Assembly (NCBI GenBank): GCA_009773315.1
Contig: WRPE01000005.1
Location: forward strand, 1 to 64,000
Length of the DNA stretch: 64,000 bases
DNA from: Syntrophaceae bacterium
Lineage (GTDB): Bacteria > Desulfobacterota > Syntrophia > Syntrophales > Smithellaceae
Direction: 5' to 3'
Shown here: in pieces, positions 28,881 through 38,107 of the stretch
Position numbering within the stretch: position 1 is the first letter of the stretch
How the letters are laid out: each line of letters opens with the position of its first letter
Made by a program: the position numbers and the translations under genes
Notes under the pieces: generated by a model
Databases searched by the model: none
What the model saw: the letters and a program-made list of their open reading frames with translations, nothing else
What the model was told of the DNA's origin: nothing

Positions 28881-28972
28881 GATCGCCACTCCCTACGCCG
28901 GCATTACCCGGGTCAGGTTCAAAGGGTATAATCTCAGCCGTCCGTTCCACGGATTAAACGGCACCCCGCGAA
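28881..28972 (-). ncRNA. TPP riboswitch (THI element)
   Basis: The minus strand contains the conserved THI-box core: GCGGGGTGCC at the 5' side, GGCTGAGA, then ACCCTTTGAACCTGAC, GGGTAATGCCGGCGTAGGGA and GTGG closing P1. The GGCUGAGA and CUUUGAACCUGA elements are the invariant TPP-binding parts. It precedes thiN-thiD-thiC and should repress them when TPP is plentiful. Confidence 0.95.
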
Positions 28973-29101
28973 CAAAAATTAATACATTAACTTTCAAAAA
29001 GCAATCTCAATTTCACAACCGTTCGGATCTCCGGCAATACTGCATATGCCGTTACCCGGCTGCTGAATAACTTCAAATTTTCCTGCTTCATTGCAGAAGA
29101 T

Positions 29102-30442
29102 TTATTTCATCTCGGCCAATTTTCGTTGCAACTGGCGAAGTGTAATGCCAAGAATCCGGGCGGTCTCGCGGCGGTTGCCGCCGGTGGAATTTAAAACAAA
29201 CATCATGTGGGCCGTGTCATTTTCTTTGAGTGTGCAAAGACTGCGGCTCGATAAGGAAGGCGGAACCTCGGGCGCTCCATTCCCGCCTAAATGCGCAGGC
29301 AGGATGACCGGTCCGTAGGCCAGTAAAACGGCATTCTCGACCATCTGTGACAATTCACGGATGTTTCCGGGGTAATCTTTATGCGTAAGCAGTTGCATGG
29401 CTTCGGGGCTGATGCCATCAATGCTTTTTTTATGACGCAGACAAGCCTTCTGCAAAAAGTGGGCGGCCAGAAGCGCGATATCCCCTCTTCTCTCTCTGAG
29501 CGGCGGCAGGCAGACATAAGCGGACTTGAGCCGGTACATCAGATCGATACGAAATTTTCCTTCCTGACAGGCCGCTTCCAGATTGGTATTGGTCGCTGAA
29601 ATAAGCCGGATGTCCACACGCACGGGACTTTTCGCGCCGAGTGGCGTGAAGGTCTTGTCTTCCAGAACGCGCAGGAGCTTGGATTGTAATCCAATCGGCA
29701 GTTCGCCGATTTCATCCAGAAAAAGTGTACCCCTGTCCGCCTGTTCAAAAAAACCCGCGTGGGCGCTCTCGGCACCGGTGAATGCCCCTCTGGCGTGCCC
29801 GAAAAACTGGCTCTCAAACATCGTCGCAGGTATGGCGGATACATTGACGGCCACAAAAGGGCCGGCAGGCCCCGGTCCCGCCCGGTGAATTCCCCGCGCC
29901 ATCAATTCCTTTCCTGTTCCCGACTCGCCGGTGATCAGAATCGGATTGCCGCTGCGCGCCATCACCTGAGCGTAGGATATCAGGGCCTTCACCTGTTTAT
30001 CCTGCGTAATCGTGTCGGCAAACGCCGTCGGAATGTCAACCGCCTCACGACTGGCGTTGATGGAAAGACCGGCCAGCAGCCCTTTTCTTTCATAGGCTCT
30101 TTCGATGGATAAAAAAAGCAATTCATTGTCCACGGGTTTGACCAGATAATCATAAGCACCTTGGCGCATGGCCCGCACGGTGGTCTGAATATCATCAACG
30201 GCGGTCAGAATGATAAATTCCGTCCCCGAACAAAAAGGCTTGGTGGATTCGAGCACCTGCATCCCGTCAATATCAGGCATCAGCAGGTCCAGAAGAACAA
30301 TGTCAAAGTTTTCCTGTCGAATCCTCTTAATCGCTTCCCTGCCGTTATCGCAGGCCTCGGCGTTCTTAATGCCGCGCCACTTGAGAATTCTCTTTACCGA
30401 AGAAAGAGACACCTCTTCATCATCGACAATCAATATTTTCAT
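29102..30442 (-). CDS. Sigma-54-dependent response regulator (NtrC family)
   Basis: A 446-aa REC-AAA+-Fis activator. Receiver: IVDDEE, acceptor Asp in IVLLDLLMPDIDG, Lys in YLVKPVD. The sigma-54 interaction domain at about 145-380 has Walker A GESGTGKELMARG, the GAFTGA loop and Walker B LFLDEIGELP. The C-terminal Fis-type helix-turn-helix reads NRRETARILGITLRQLQRKL. It activates unknown sigma-54 promoters. Its ATG overlaps the stop of the upstream kinase (ATGA), so the two form a two-component pair. Confidence 0.93.
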   Translation of the reverse strand: MKILIVDDEEVSLSSVKRILKWRGIKNAEACDNGREAIKRIRQENFDIVLLDLLMPDIDGMQVLESTKPFCSGTEFIILTAVDDIQTTVRAMRQGAYDYLVKPVDNELLFLSIERAYERKGLLAGLSINASREAVDIPTAFADTITQDKQVKALISYAQVMARSGNPILITGESGTGKELMARGIHRAGPGPAGPFVAVNVSAIPATMFESQFFGHARGAFTGAESAHAGFFEQADRGTLFLDEIGELPIGLQSKLLRVLEDKTFTPLGAKSPVRVDIRLISATNTNLEAACQEGKFRIDLMYRLKSAYVCLPPLRERRGDIALLAAHFLQKACLRHKKSIDGISPEAMQLLTHKDYPGNIRELSQMVENAVLLAYGPVILPAHLGGNGAPEVPPSLSSRSLCTLKENDTAHMMFVLNSTGGNRRETARILGITLRQLQRKLAEMK

Positions 30443-32661
30443 AGCTGTTGTCTCCCCAAGTCATGGATGATCTTTTGAAGCTGATCGATGTTAAACGGTT
30501 TATGCAGCGTGTGGTCAGGCACTATCTTGATCTGAGCAGGCGGCTTGAGCGCTTTGCGGTCGGTCGCGTACAGAATGACCGGAAGGAGCGGAAATTTCGC
30601 GCGGATTTTTTCCAGCAGATACCAGCCGTCAAACCCCTTGAGGCGTATTTCCGATACGACGATATCCACCTCCGGATTCTCCGCCAGGAAGTTGAGAACG
30701 TCCTCTGGTTTGTCCTCGGCTTCCGAACGCCAGATCACGGCATCCACGAAATTGGCCTTGAGTTCTTTGAGATATTTAACATTGTGGTCCACGCATAAAA
30801 TAGCCGGATAAAAGCTGATGTCGGTCTCGCCGTCCACAGGGAGATAAATGGAAAAACGGCTGCCCTTGCCCGGACGCGATAAAACGCTGATCAGCCCATG
30901 GTGTTCCTTGATCAGACCATAGGAAATGGAAAGCCCCAGCCCCGTCCCTTCACGCTCCCGTCTGGTTGTAAAAAAGGGGTCGAAAATCTGCTCCATAATT
31001 TTGCGTTCAATCCCCTTCCCGTTGTCTTCAATATCTACCACAACGGCTTTTAAACGTTCGATATGACGGCAGCGGATCCGAATCAAGCCTTTTTGCCCCG
31101 CTGGAATCGCCTGATGGGCGTTAATGAGCAGATTGGCAATCACCTGCTCGATTTTCTGAAAATGCCCGGAGATGGGAGGAATATTTTCGGAAATTTCCTG
31201 ATCGATTTTGGATACGGTTCTTCTGACCTGCGCGCCCACAATCATCAGGGCGCCCGCGATCACCTCCGGCACGGCGACCAGTTTCTTCTGAGCGGTCTCA
31301 TCGGAACGTGAAAACTCCTTCAAGCTGGTAATGACCCGGCTGATCCGGTTGGCTCCGATTTTAAACGCCTGGATAATCTCCTGCATGTTATGGCAGACTT
31401 CTTCATAGGACAAGCCGCGTTTTTCCCAATCGGGATGATGGGCGCTCGAGCGGGAGAGAATGGTCTCCACCGTGTTCCAGATTTCTTCCAGAATCGGAAC
31501 ATTATAGGCAATAAAGCTGACGGGGTTATTGATTTCGTGCGCAACACCGGCTACCACCTCGCCCAGTGCGGTCAGCTTGTGCGTTTGAATCATCTGCTGG
31601 AGCCGCAGCTCTCCTTCCTGACGGATTCTCTTGTCTTCCGTCACATCCTGCCATGCGCCGACAATGTAACTGGTGGAACCGGCCGGATGCTGAACAATCC
31701 GCCAGTAATCGGAAAACCAGCGGTAGGAATCATCCATTACCCGGAAACGGTAACTATAACGGTGAAACCCCTTGGCGCGTTCGTTTTGCAAATCGGCAAG
31801 GATGCGTTCCTGATCGTCCGGATGAATATGCTCTCTCCAGAAGCTCTCGTCATCGACAAAACACGGCGCGGGATAGCCGGTAATCTCCTCAATCGTGTTA
31901 CTGACAAAAGTCAGCGCGCAATTCCCATCGGCCTTGCGGGTATAGGACACAATCGGCAGGGATTCCAGAAGCAGGGAAAGATGATCGGTGGTCTGTTTGA
32001 GGGCTTTTTGCGTGCGGTGACGCTCCATCAGTTCATTGAGCAGCGCCTCGTTGACCTGGGCCAGTTCCGCCGTTCTGGTCTGAACGCGTTCTTCCAGCTC
32101 TTCTTGCGCCTTCAGTAACGCTTCCTTCGCTTTCTTCCGTCGGGTAATATCTTCCAGCGTTTCGATCGCGCCGATCAGTTCACCAGCCGCGTTGCGAACA
32201 ATGGCTGCCGTAAATCGCAGCCATTTGCCCTGATTGCCCAACTCCGGAAAAAAATCTATGGCTTCATAGGCTTCATCCAGCAGTTTGGACTTGGTATACT
32301 TGCCGGCATACCATCTGGAAAGATTGTCCTGTTCACGGCTCACCAGAAGATCCGCCATGCAGGGGCGCTTCTTGCTGTAAAATGCCCGCCATTGCTGGGA
32401 CGTACCGATGACGTCTTCGGCCTTGATTTTGGTGAGTTCCTCGAGGGCTTTATTCCAGTATAGGATGTGGTGATCTTTGCCGATCACAAACGCGGGAATA
32501 GGTGAACCGCCAATGACGCTCTTCAGACGCTGCTCGTTTTCTTTCAGCTCCTCTTCCGCGCGTTTTCTTTTGATTTCCGATTGCCGGAGCTCTTTGAGTT
32601 GACGTCGTAATGTCTGAATTTCCTGGATAGGATAGTCGTCACTGTCTGGTCTGCCCGTCAT
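30439..32661 (-). CDS. PAS-PAS histidine kinase with degenerate C-terminal receiver
   Basis: A 740-aa cytosolic kinase without membrane segments. Layout: short coiled coil, PAS (about 45-165), coiled coil, PAS (about 225-345), HisKA with H-box GVAHEINNPVSF, and HATPase (NLLINAHQAI, DNGKGI, GTGLGLSISYG). The last 120 residues have a receiver fold, but the acidic pocket reads CVDHN and the acceptor position reads VVSEIRLKG, Glu instead of Asp. The receiver probably cannot be phosphorylated. It is the cognate sensor for the overlapping NtrC-type regulator. ATG 32661 follows GGGGCGG, 12 nt after the HD-GYP gene. Confidence 0.9.
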   Translation of the reverse strand: MTGRPDSDDYPIQEIQTLRRQLKELRQSEIKRKRAEEELKENEQRLKSVIGGSPIPAFVIGKDHHILYWNKALEELTKIKAEDVIGTSQQWRAFYSKKRPCMADLLVSREQDNLSRWYAGKYTKSKLLDEAYEAIDFFPELGNQGKWLRFTAAIVRNAAGELIGAIETLEDITRRKKAKEALLKAQEELEERVQTRTAELAQVNEALLNELMERHRTQKALKQTTDHLSLLLESLPIVSYTRKADGNCALTFVSNTIEEITGYPAPCFVDDESFWREHIHPDDQERILADLQNERAKGFHRYSYRFRVMDDSYRWFSDYWRIVQHPAGSTSYIVGAWQDVTEDKRIRQEGELRLQQMIQTHKLTALGEVVAGVAHEINNPVSFIAYNVPILEEIWNTVETILSRSSAHHPDWEKRGLSYEEVCHNMQEIIQAFKIGANRISRVITSLKEFSRSDETAQKKLVAVPEVIAGALMIVGAQVRRTVSKIDQEISENIPPISGHFQKIEQVIANLLINAHQAIPAGQKGLIRIRCRHIERLKAVVVDIEDNGKGIERKIMEQIFDPFFTTRREREGTGLGLSISYGLIKEHHGLISVLSRPGKGSRFSIYLPVDGETDISFYPAILCVDHNVKYLKELKANFVDAVIWRSEAEDKPEDVLNFLAENPEVDIVVSEIRLKGFDGWYLLEKIRAKFPLLPVILYATDRKALKPPAQIKIVPDHTLHKPFNIDQLQKIIHDLGRQQL

Positions 32662-32673
32662 GATTCCGCCCCT

Positions 32674-34257
32674 TTACCTGAAGTTGAGAGCTAATTCGAT
32701 AGTCTCATCAACATAGATGGGAGGGAAATGTTCTCCGCGGTATTTCAGCAGGACATCCGCCATGCAGCCCAGGAACGCGGCTGCCACAGCAGGATCAAAT
32801 TGATTTCCGGCGCCACTTTCTAGAATGCGGAGAACCTTGGGCAAAGGCATGGGGTCGTAACTCATCGTTTCCGTCTCCGTATATTTCGGGTAATCACGGG
32901 CCGATGTCAGGGCATCAAAAACATCCGCTACTGCAAGAATTCGGGCGCACAGGGGAATATCCTCCCCCTGGAGTTTATCGGGATAGCCACTACCGTCGAA
33001 ACGTTCGTGGTGGTGAGACGCAATAAATGGTACTTGTGACAATGCTTTGGAGAAATGGAAGTTATCGAGGATTTCTTTTGTTCTTCCAGCGTGCATCTCC
33101 ATTTCCATCCGTTCCGCCGTCGTAAACTGGCCGCTTTTGAGGAGCACGGCGTCTTTAGTGCCGATCTTGCCGATATCATGAAGAAGGCCTGCATATTTGA
33201 TCAATTCCCTCTCTTCTGGTCCGATGCCCATACTGCGGGCAATCATCAGAGAATATTCCATTACCCGTTCCGAATGTCCGGCGGTCAGATGGTGTCTGGC
33301 GTCAACAGTCGCGGAAAGTGTGCGCATTGAACTTTCGAAAGAAAGCTTGAGCTCATCGATCAACTGAGCGTTTTCGATGGCAATCGCCATCTGGGAGGCC
33401 AACGACTTCAACAGGTTCTCATCCTCATCGTTAAATACCCCACCGCCCTGTTTATTTATTACCTGAATGACGGCGATTCTCCCCCCTGAACGATTGTTAA
33501 TCGGCATGCACAAAACGGTCTTTGTGCGGAAATTCTGTTGTAGATCAAACTCACGTTTGAAATAGGGCAGTTCCCAGGCATCTGCGGTGTTGACAATTTC
33601 TCCCGTTTTGGCCACAAACCCGCTGATTCCTTCCCCGATAGGCAGTGAGAAATACTCAATTTCTTCCGCAACGGTGGTCCAGATTTCATTTCGATCCCAG
33701 TCGATTAAATACAGGCTTGTTCGTTCGGCATTCATGATTTTGGTGACGCGGCTGATAATCAGGGGAAAGAGGTTTGCAAACTCCACTTCTGCCGTCAGGT
33801 CAAGGGCAATCTCCAGAAGATTAGATATTTTTTTATTTGACGAGATTTGCTTCGCTAGAAGTTGACTGTTATCAAAGGCCAGGCGCCGTTCTTTCAGGAT
33901 ACGATACAGCTTGCTATTGAGCTCTGTCGCTGTAAAAGGTTCTTTGATAAAATCATTGGCGCCGGCGGTAACAATTGATTCGTATGTAAAGTCATCATCA
34001 TAACCTGTAACGACTACGAAAGGAATATCAGATTGAATCTTGCGAACATCGGAAATTAAATGGAGACCCTCCATTGTTTCGATATCGGCAATCACTATAT
34101 CGAAGTGCCGCTTTTCGATAATATCCATGGCCGCATCCTTGCAATTCACCGCCATGCATTGAAATCCGCAGGAGATCACAAGCTCCGTCATCATCAAACT
34201 GGCTTGGGGATCATTATCCACAACAAGAACTGCTTCGTGATTCGTCATGCTGTCCAT
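32674..34257 (-). CDS. Response regulator with GAF and HD-GYP domains
   Basis: A 527-aa REC-GAF-HD-GYP protein, predicted c-di-GMP phosphodiesterase. Receiver: VVDNDPQA, acceptor Asp in IVIADIETME, Lys in FIKEPFT. GAF at about 160-320. The HD-GYP domain has HSERV, LLHDIGKIG, HHERFDGSGYPDKL and ILAVADVFDAL, so its metal and GYP residues are intact. The start is taken as ATG 34257 (MDSMTNHEAV) with GGTGA upstream; the track start at 34356 adds an unrelated leader. It is first in the operon with the kinase and NtrC-type regulator, which links c-di-GMP turnover to that pathway. Confidence 0.88.
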   Translation of the reverse strand: MDSMTNHEAVLVVDNDPQASLMMTELVISCGFQCMAVNCKDAAMDIIEKRHFDIVIADIETMEGLHLISDVRKIQSDIPFVVVTGYDDDFTYESIVTAGANDFIKEPFTATELNSKLYRILKERRLAFDNSQLLAKQISSNKKISNLLEIALDLTAEVEFANLFPLIISRVTKIMNAERTSLYLIDWDRNEIWTTVAEEIEYFSLPIGEGISGFVAKTGEIVNTADAWELPYFKREFDLQQNFRTKTVLCMPINNRSGGRIAVIQVINKQGGGVFNDEDENLLKSLASQMAIAIENAQLIDELKLSFESSMRTLSATVDARHHLTAGHSERVMEYSLMIARSMGIGPEERELIKYAGLLHDIGKIGTKDAVLLKSGQFTTAERMEMEMHAGRTKEILDNFHFSKALSQVPFIASHHHERFDGSGYPDKLQGEDIPLCARILAVADVFDALTSARDYPKYTETETMSYDPMPLPKVLRILESGAGNQFDPAVAAAFLGCMADVLLKYRGEHFPPIYVDETIELALNFR

Positions 34258-34403
34258 TGCTATCACCAATTGTTGTTTGAATAGAATATTAAAAAGATTA
34301 TAATGGATTGTATGGACCGTGTCAATGCCGGAGACAATAGGCATATGCCTGCGCATCTATTTCATCAAGGCGTGCGGCAAAAATGGTTTTTCCCTGACCG
34401 GTA

Positions 34404-35057
34404 CTAATATTTAATCATGTCAATCTTTGTCAGCACCGACTGATTCGAGACACGCGGGGCATTCACCATATTCCATGCAACATACTGCTCAGCGTAGGTA
34501 CTTTCAGCAGACATCCCATCCACGGGCACGATGACCTGCATCCCCCGGAATGCCGCCCCGCTGGCCGTATACAGAACTGCCCCGTGCGCTGCCGTCCCTG
34601 TTACAATGACAGTTTTTATACCCTTTTCCTTAAGGATTTTCTCCAGATCCGTCCCAAGGAATTTATCGGGCCCCGATGTCACCACAGGCTCCTTCCCGAG
34701 AGGCGCCAACTCCTTGGCAATATCGGCAACAGTTGCCCCGGGGGAAAGGCTGTACACCACGAAGATCCCTTTCGAGCGCGCCTCCGTAAGAAGCTTTTGA
34801 ACCTTCGGAATAGAAGCAATACAGCGGGGGCGTCTTTCTGTATTACAGGTCTGCTTGTTAAAATCGAGCAGCAGGAGCGCTGTCACCTTCGGATCTACCG
34901 TCACAGATTTTAATTCCGGCGCAGAAGGAACCTTCACTGTGCTCCATTCTTCAATGATATTCTGTGCTGATACGGGGTAGCAAAGTAGAACCATTGCACA
35001 AAGGCAACAAATTAAAAGCGCAGCTTGCCGACATGCCGTTTTTTGTATCGTCTTCAT
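34404..35057 (-). CDS. Exported isochorismatase-fold protein lacking the catalytic Cys
   Basis: A 217-aa isochorismatase-superfamily (cysteine hydrolase) protein with a Sec signal peptide (LICCLCAMVLLCYPVSAQ), so periplasmic. The catalytic Asp (LLLDFNKQ) and Lys (GPDKFLG) are present. The nucleophile loop reads TGTAAHGAVLYTA, where amidases of the family have TGxxTxxCVxxTA, so Cys is replaced by Ala. It cannot be a typical nicotinamidase/N-carbamoyl amidase. The start is ATG 35057 after GGAAAGGAGAGTAAA; the track start at 35192 is upstream of this SD. No pathway neighbours. Confidence 0.78.
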   Translation of the reverse strand: MKTIQKTACRQAALLICCLCAMVLLCYPVSAQNIIEEWSTVKVPSAPELKSVTVDPKVTALLLLDFNKQTCNTERRPRCIASIPKVQKLLTEARSKGIFVVYSLSPGATVADIAKELAPLGKEPVVTSGPDKFLGTDLEKILKEKGIKTVIVTGTAAHGAVLYTASGAAFRGMQVIVPVDGMSAESTYAEQYVAWNMVNAPRVSNQSVLTKIDMIKY

Positions 35058-35578
35058 TTTACTCTCCTTTCCAATTAGCATTACTACAAAAATCATATCT
35101 GATGCCGTCAACAACCATCGTGCAAGATAAATGAAGCTGAAAACTTTGGAAGAACCGGTGTGATAAAAACACACCTCTCTATTAACTGTCAATCTTTTAT
35201 ACTGAGTTCGGCTTTACACGAGCCATCGCATCATCAATCAACCACCTCGCGAGCTCGCTTTCGAGTATGAAATGAACGTCATTATATCGTGAGCAAGCTC
35301 ACGGAGAATTAACGCTCGTCCCGCAAAAGCGGGATTAAAAGGCTTGAAATATCTGGCGATATTTTATTCAACGATTACATCTTGACACGCCTGCCCCGTT
35401 ACCTTATAAAACCCATCGTCCGGTAAACGGAAACAAAGCTCGTTTTCCTGCGATTCTTTCTGGCGTTGCGCATTCAGGATGATACCACGCGGCAAGGAGA
35501 AAGGCGGCAATATTTCGCCCATGCAGGCTTATGACACGGGATATCAAATCAGGACTGCCGGGCGAAAGGAGTAATCTG
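35058..35578. other. 521-bp divergent intergenic region
   Basis: No convincing gene. It contains small hairpins GTGAGC-AA-GCTCAC (about 35289) and CCCGC-AAAA-GCGGG (about 35322) in a stretch that looks like a dispersed repeat, then a consensus promoter for the plus-strand acyl-CoA synthetase (listed separately). Confidence 0.6.
35382..35410 (+). promoter_or_regulatory. Sigma-70-like promoter for the acyl-CoA synthetase
   Basis: TTGACA (35382-35387), a 17-base spacer, and TATAAA (35405-35410). It predicts a 5' UTR of about 160 nt before ATG 35579. The consensus match is seen directly; activity is inferred. Confidence 0.6.
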
Positions 35579-37666
35579 ATGTTGGAAAAATTCTTCAACC
35601 CCCGCAGTATTGTCGTCTTCGGCGCTTCCGCCACCAAAATGAATCTGGGACAAATCGTTCTACTTAACAACAAACAAGTCGGTTATGAGGGAAATCTCTA
35701 CGGCGTCGGCTCTCAGGAAGGAGACGTGAGCGGCGTTCATATCTATACAAGCGTTGCCGATCTGCCCGAAACGCCGGATGTGGCCATTTTTCTGACACCC
35801 GCCAAAACCGTGCCCGGTCTGATGGAGGAATGCGGTAAAAAAGGCATCACCCATATTGTGATCGAATCGGGTGGTTTCAGCGAATATTCGCACGGCGACC
35901 ACACACTGGAAGAAGACGTGCTGGTCGTTGCTGATCAATACGGCATGAAAGTCATCGGCCCGAATTGCGTGGGCACCGTCAATTTTGATTTAAAAATGAT
36001 GATGCCGTTTGCCTTCTTCAAGGATATTCCCATCGGCGGCAGGCTGGGACTCATTTCTCAAAGTGGCGGCGTGGGTGGTTCCTATCTGCGCGCGATGTCA
36101 GGCTACGGAATCAAACCCGGAAAATTCGTGGCCATAGGCAATAAACTCCAGCTCGATGAAGTGGACTTTCTGGATTACTTCATGCAGGACGGCAAAACCG
36201 ATATCATTGCTCTGTATCTGGAAGGTTTTAAAAAAGGCAGGGTATTTTTCGACCTGGCCCGCAAATCGCAAAAGCCGATTGTCATCCAAAAGTCGAACCG
36301 CTCGCCGATCAGTGCGAAAATCGCGCAGTCCCATACGACGGCGCTGTCCAGCGACGATACCGTTGTCGATGGCGCGCTCAAGCAGGCCGCGGCCATTCGT
36401 GTGGATGACGAACTGGAGTTCATCAACGCCATCAAGATCGTTCGCCTGCCGCTCATGAAAGGGCGGCGTATTGCAGTCCTTTCGCGCTCGGGAGGCCATG
36501 CGGTGTTGTCCGCCGACGCCTGCGCGAAATTCGGCTTTGAGATGGTTCCCTTTCCCCCGTCTTATATCGAACAGCTCAAAACGATTTACCACACGCGTGT
36601 CATCGCACATCAGAACCCCCTGGATCTGGGTGAAATCTTCGATTACACAATATTTACCAAGATTCTGGAAGAAGCGCTGAAACTGGACACCTACGACGGC
36701 GTACTCTTCAATCATCTGTATTCATCGGATTTTGAGGGAGCGATGTCGCGAACATTTCTGGCGGGCGTGGAAAAGCTGGTTGCCAAATATGCCAAACCGG
36801 TTTCTCTCACCATGATCTCTGACCGGGAAGAAATTCTAAAAGTGCAGCAGAGTCAACCCTTTCCCATTTTCACTTCCCCGCTGGAGGCTGCCGCCGCGTT
36901 GAATGTCTCTCTGACCTATTATGAACAAAAAGCGGCGCGGGACAACCGGGGCAAAACGCCAAACCATAAAATGGATCTGCGCACCGTGGCAGCCATCCGG
37001 GAGCGTTGCGCACGTGAAGAAAGAATCCCTTTAACGGATGAGGCTCTCACCATCTGCGCCGCAGCCGGTTTGACACCAATCCCCCATCTGGTCATCCGCA
37101 ATGAACAAGAGTTAAAAAAAATGCCCCTGCATTACCCCTTGGCCGTGAAACTGATTTCGCGCGACGCGTCGCATAAATCCGACGTGGGCGGCGTGCTCTT
37201 GAATATCGGTTCGAAAAAGGAATTGTTATCCGCTATCTCCGGCATTCAAAAGGCGGTGCGTCAGGCAAAATCGCGTCCCGCCATCGACGGTTTCCTGCTT
37301 CAGGAAATGTCGCCCGAAGGCGTCGAATGCTTTGTCGGCGGACGGCAAGACCCGGCCTTTGGCCCGGTTATCATGGTCGGACTGGGGGGCGTATTTATTG
37401 AAATATTCAAAGACACGGCGCTGAGGCTCGCGCCTGTTACAAAAAATGAAGCTGAAGGCATGCTCAAAGAGTTGAGGGCGTATCCGCTGCTCACCGGCGC
37501 CAGAGGCAGAAAACCGGCGGACGTTAAATCCCTTGTGGATGTCGTTTGCCGGGTGTCCGCTCTGCTTGCCGCCTGCCCGGCAATCAGCGAGATTGACCTT
37601 AATCCGGTTATTGTTCATCCCAAAGGACAAGGTGTGTCGCTGGTCGATGCGCGCGTCTTTTTCTGA
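35579..37666 (+). CDS. ADP-forming acyl-CoA synthetase (acetate-CoA ligase, NDP type)
   Basis: A 695-aa fused alpha-beta NDP-forming acyl-CoA synthetase that interconverts an acyl-CoA plus ADP and Pi with acid plus ATP. Order: CoA-binding Rossmann domain (VVFGASATKMNLGQ), succinyl-CoA-ligase-like domain with the phospho-His loop QSHTTALSSDD, and a C-terminal ATP-grasp domain (YPLAVKLISRDASHKSDVGGV, LLQEMSPEGVECFVG). In fermentative or syntrophic anaerobes this enzyme conserves energy. Start ATG 35579 follows AAAGGAG with a 7-nt spacer. The preferred acyl group cannot be read from sequence. The usual loop ends in HTGALAG; here it is HTTALSS. Confidence 0.88.
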   Translation: MLEKFFNPRSIVVFGASATKMNLGQIVLLNNKQVGYEGNLYGVGSQEGDVSGVHIYTSVADLPETPDVAIFLTPAKTVPGLMEECGKKGITHIVIESGGFSEYSHGDHTLEEDVLVVADQYGMKVIGPNCVGTVNFDLKMMMPFAFFKDIPIGGRLGLISQSGGVGGSYLRAMSGYGIKPGKFVAIGNKLQLDEVDFLDYFMQDGKTDIIALYLEGFKKGRVFFDLARKSQKPIVIQKSNRSPISAKIAQSHTTALSSDDTVVDGALKQAAAIRVDDELEFINAIKIVRLPLMKGRRIAVLSRSGGHAVLSADACAKFGFEMVPFPPSYIEQLKTIYHTRVIAHQNPLDLGEIFDYTIFTKILEEALKLDTYDGVLFNHLYSSDFEGAMSRTFLAGVEKLVAKYAKPVSLTMISDREEILKVQQSQPFPIFTSPLEAAAALNVSLTYYEQKAARDNRGKTPNHKMDLRTVAAIRERCAREERIPLTDEALTICAAAGLTPIPHLVIRNEQELKKMPLHYPLAVKLISRDASHKSDVGGVLLNIGSKKELLSAISGIQKAVRQAKSRPAIDGFLLQEMSPEGVECFVGGRQDPAFGPVIMVGLGGVFIEIFKDTALRLAPVTKNEAEGMLKELRAYPLLTGARGRKPADVKSLVDVVCRVSALLAACPAISEIDLNPVIVHPKGQGVSLVDARVFF

Positions 37667-38107
37667 AAAGAATCACGGGCGTGAATCCCCCTTTGCGGGA
37701 TAAGTGAAATTAATCAATTCCCGCTTGTAGCTTTCAGGTGTCCCGACCTATACTTGACTTAACAGACAGTGCCCAATTAAGTTTTGCCTTGACACTCATA
37801 ACACCTACGAGTCCTTAACCGCGGTAGCTGTCGCTATTTGATGGTTATTTATTGAAGTCGGTATTTTGGGGAAATGAGTTCGTGTAGTAGAGTACTTTTG
37901 GTAATGCTCAATTACAGTCCGCAAAAGCTGATATCATTATGATCATTTTTCTTGACGATTCGCAAGAAGTGTCTATGAAAGCCCGTCACCCAGCCCTTAA
38001 TAAACCTGATGCTATGGAATATCCTCGTTCCAAGCGGTCAATGATGATTTATTTCCCTGGGTTTACGGTTCTATGTACGTTCTGGCTCTATTCCCAAACT
38101 AAGAATG
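37667..38107. other. 441-bp gap at the edge of the defence island
   Basis: No supported gene. The stretch 37690-37722 (CTTTGCGGGATAAGTGAAA...AATCAATTCC) is a partial copy of the repeat in the thi leader at 28741-28772. This is where the island's last minus-strand gene converges with the acyl-CoA synthetase, so a junction or terminator could lie here. Confidence 0.5.

Noticed and set aside
28879-29070. 63-aa plus-strand ORF
   Set aside because: It is antisense to the TPP riboswitch aptamer, which explains the sequence conservation.
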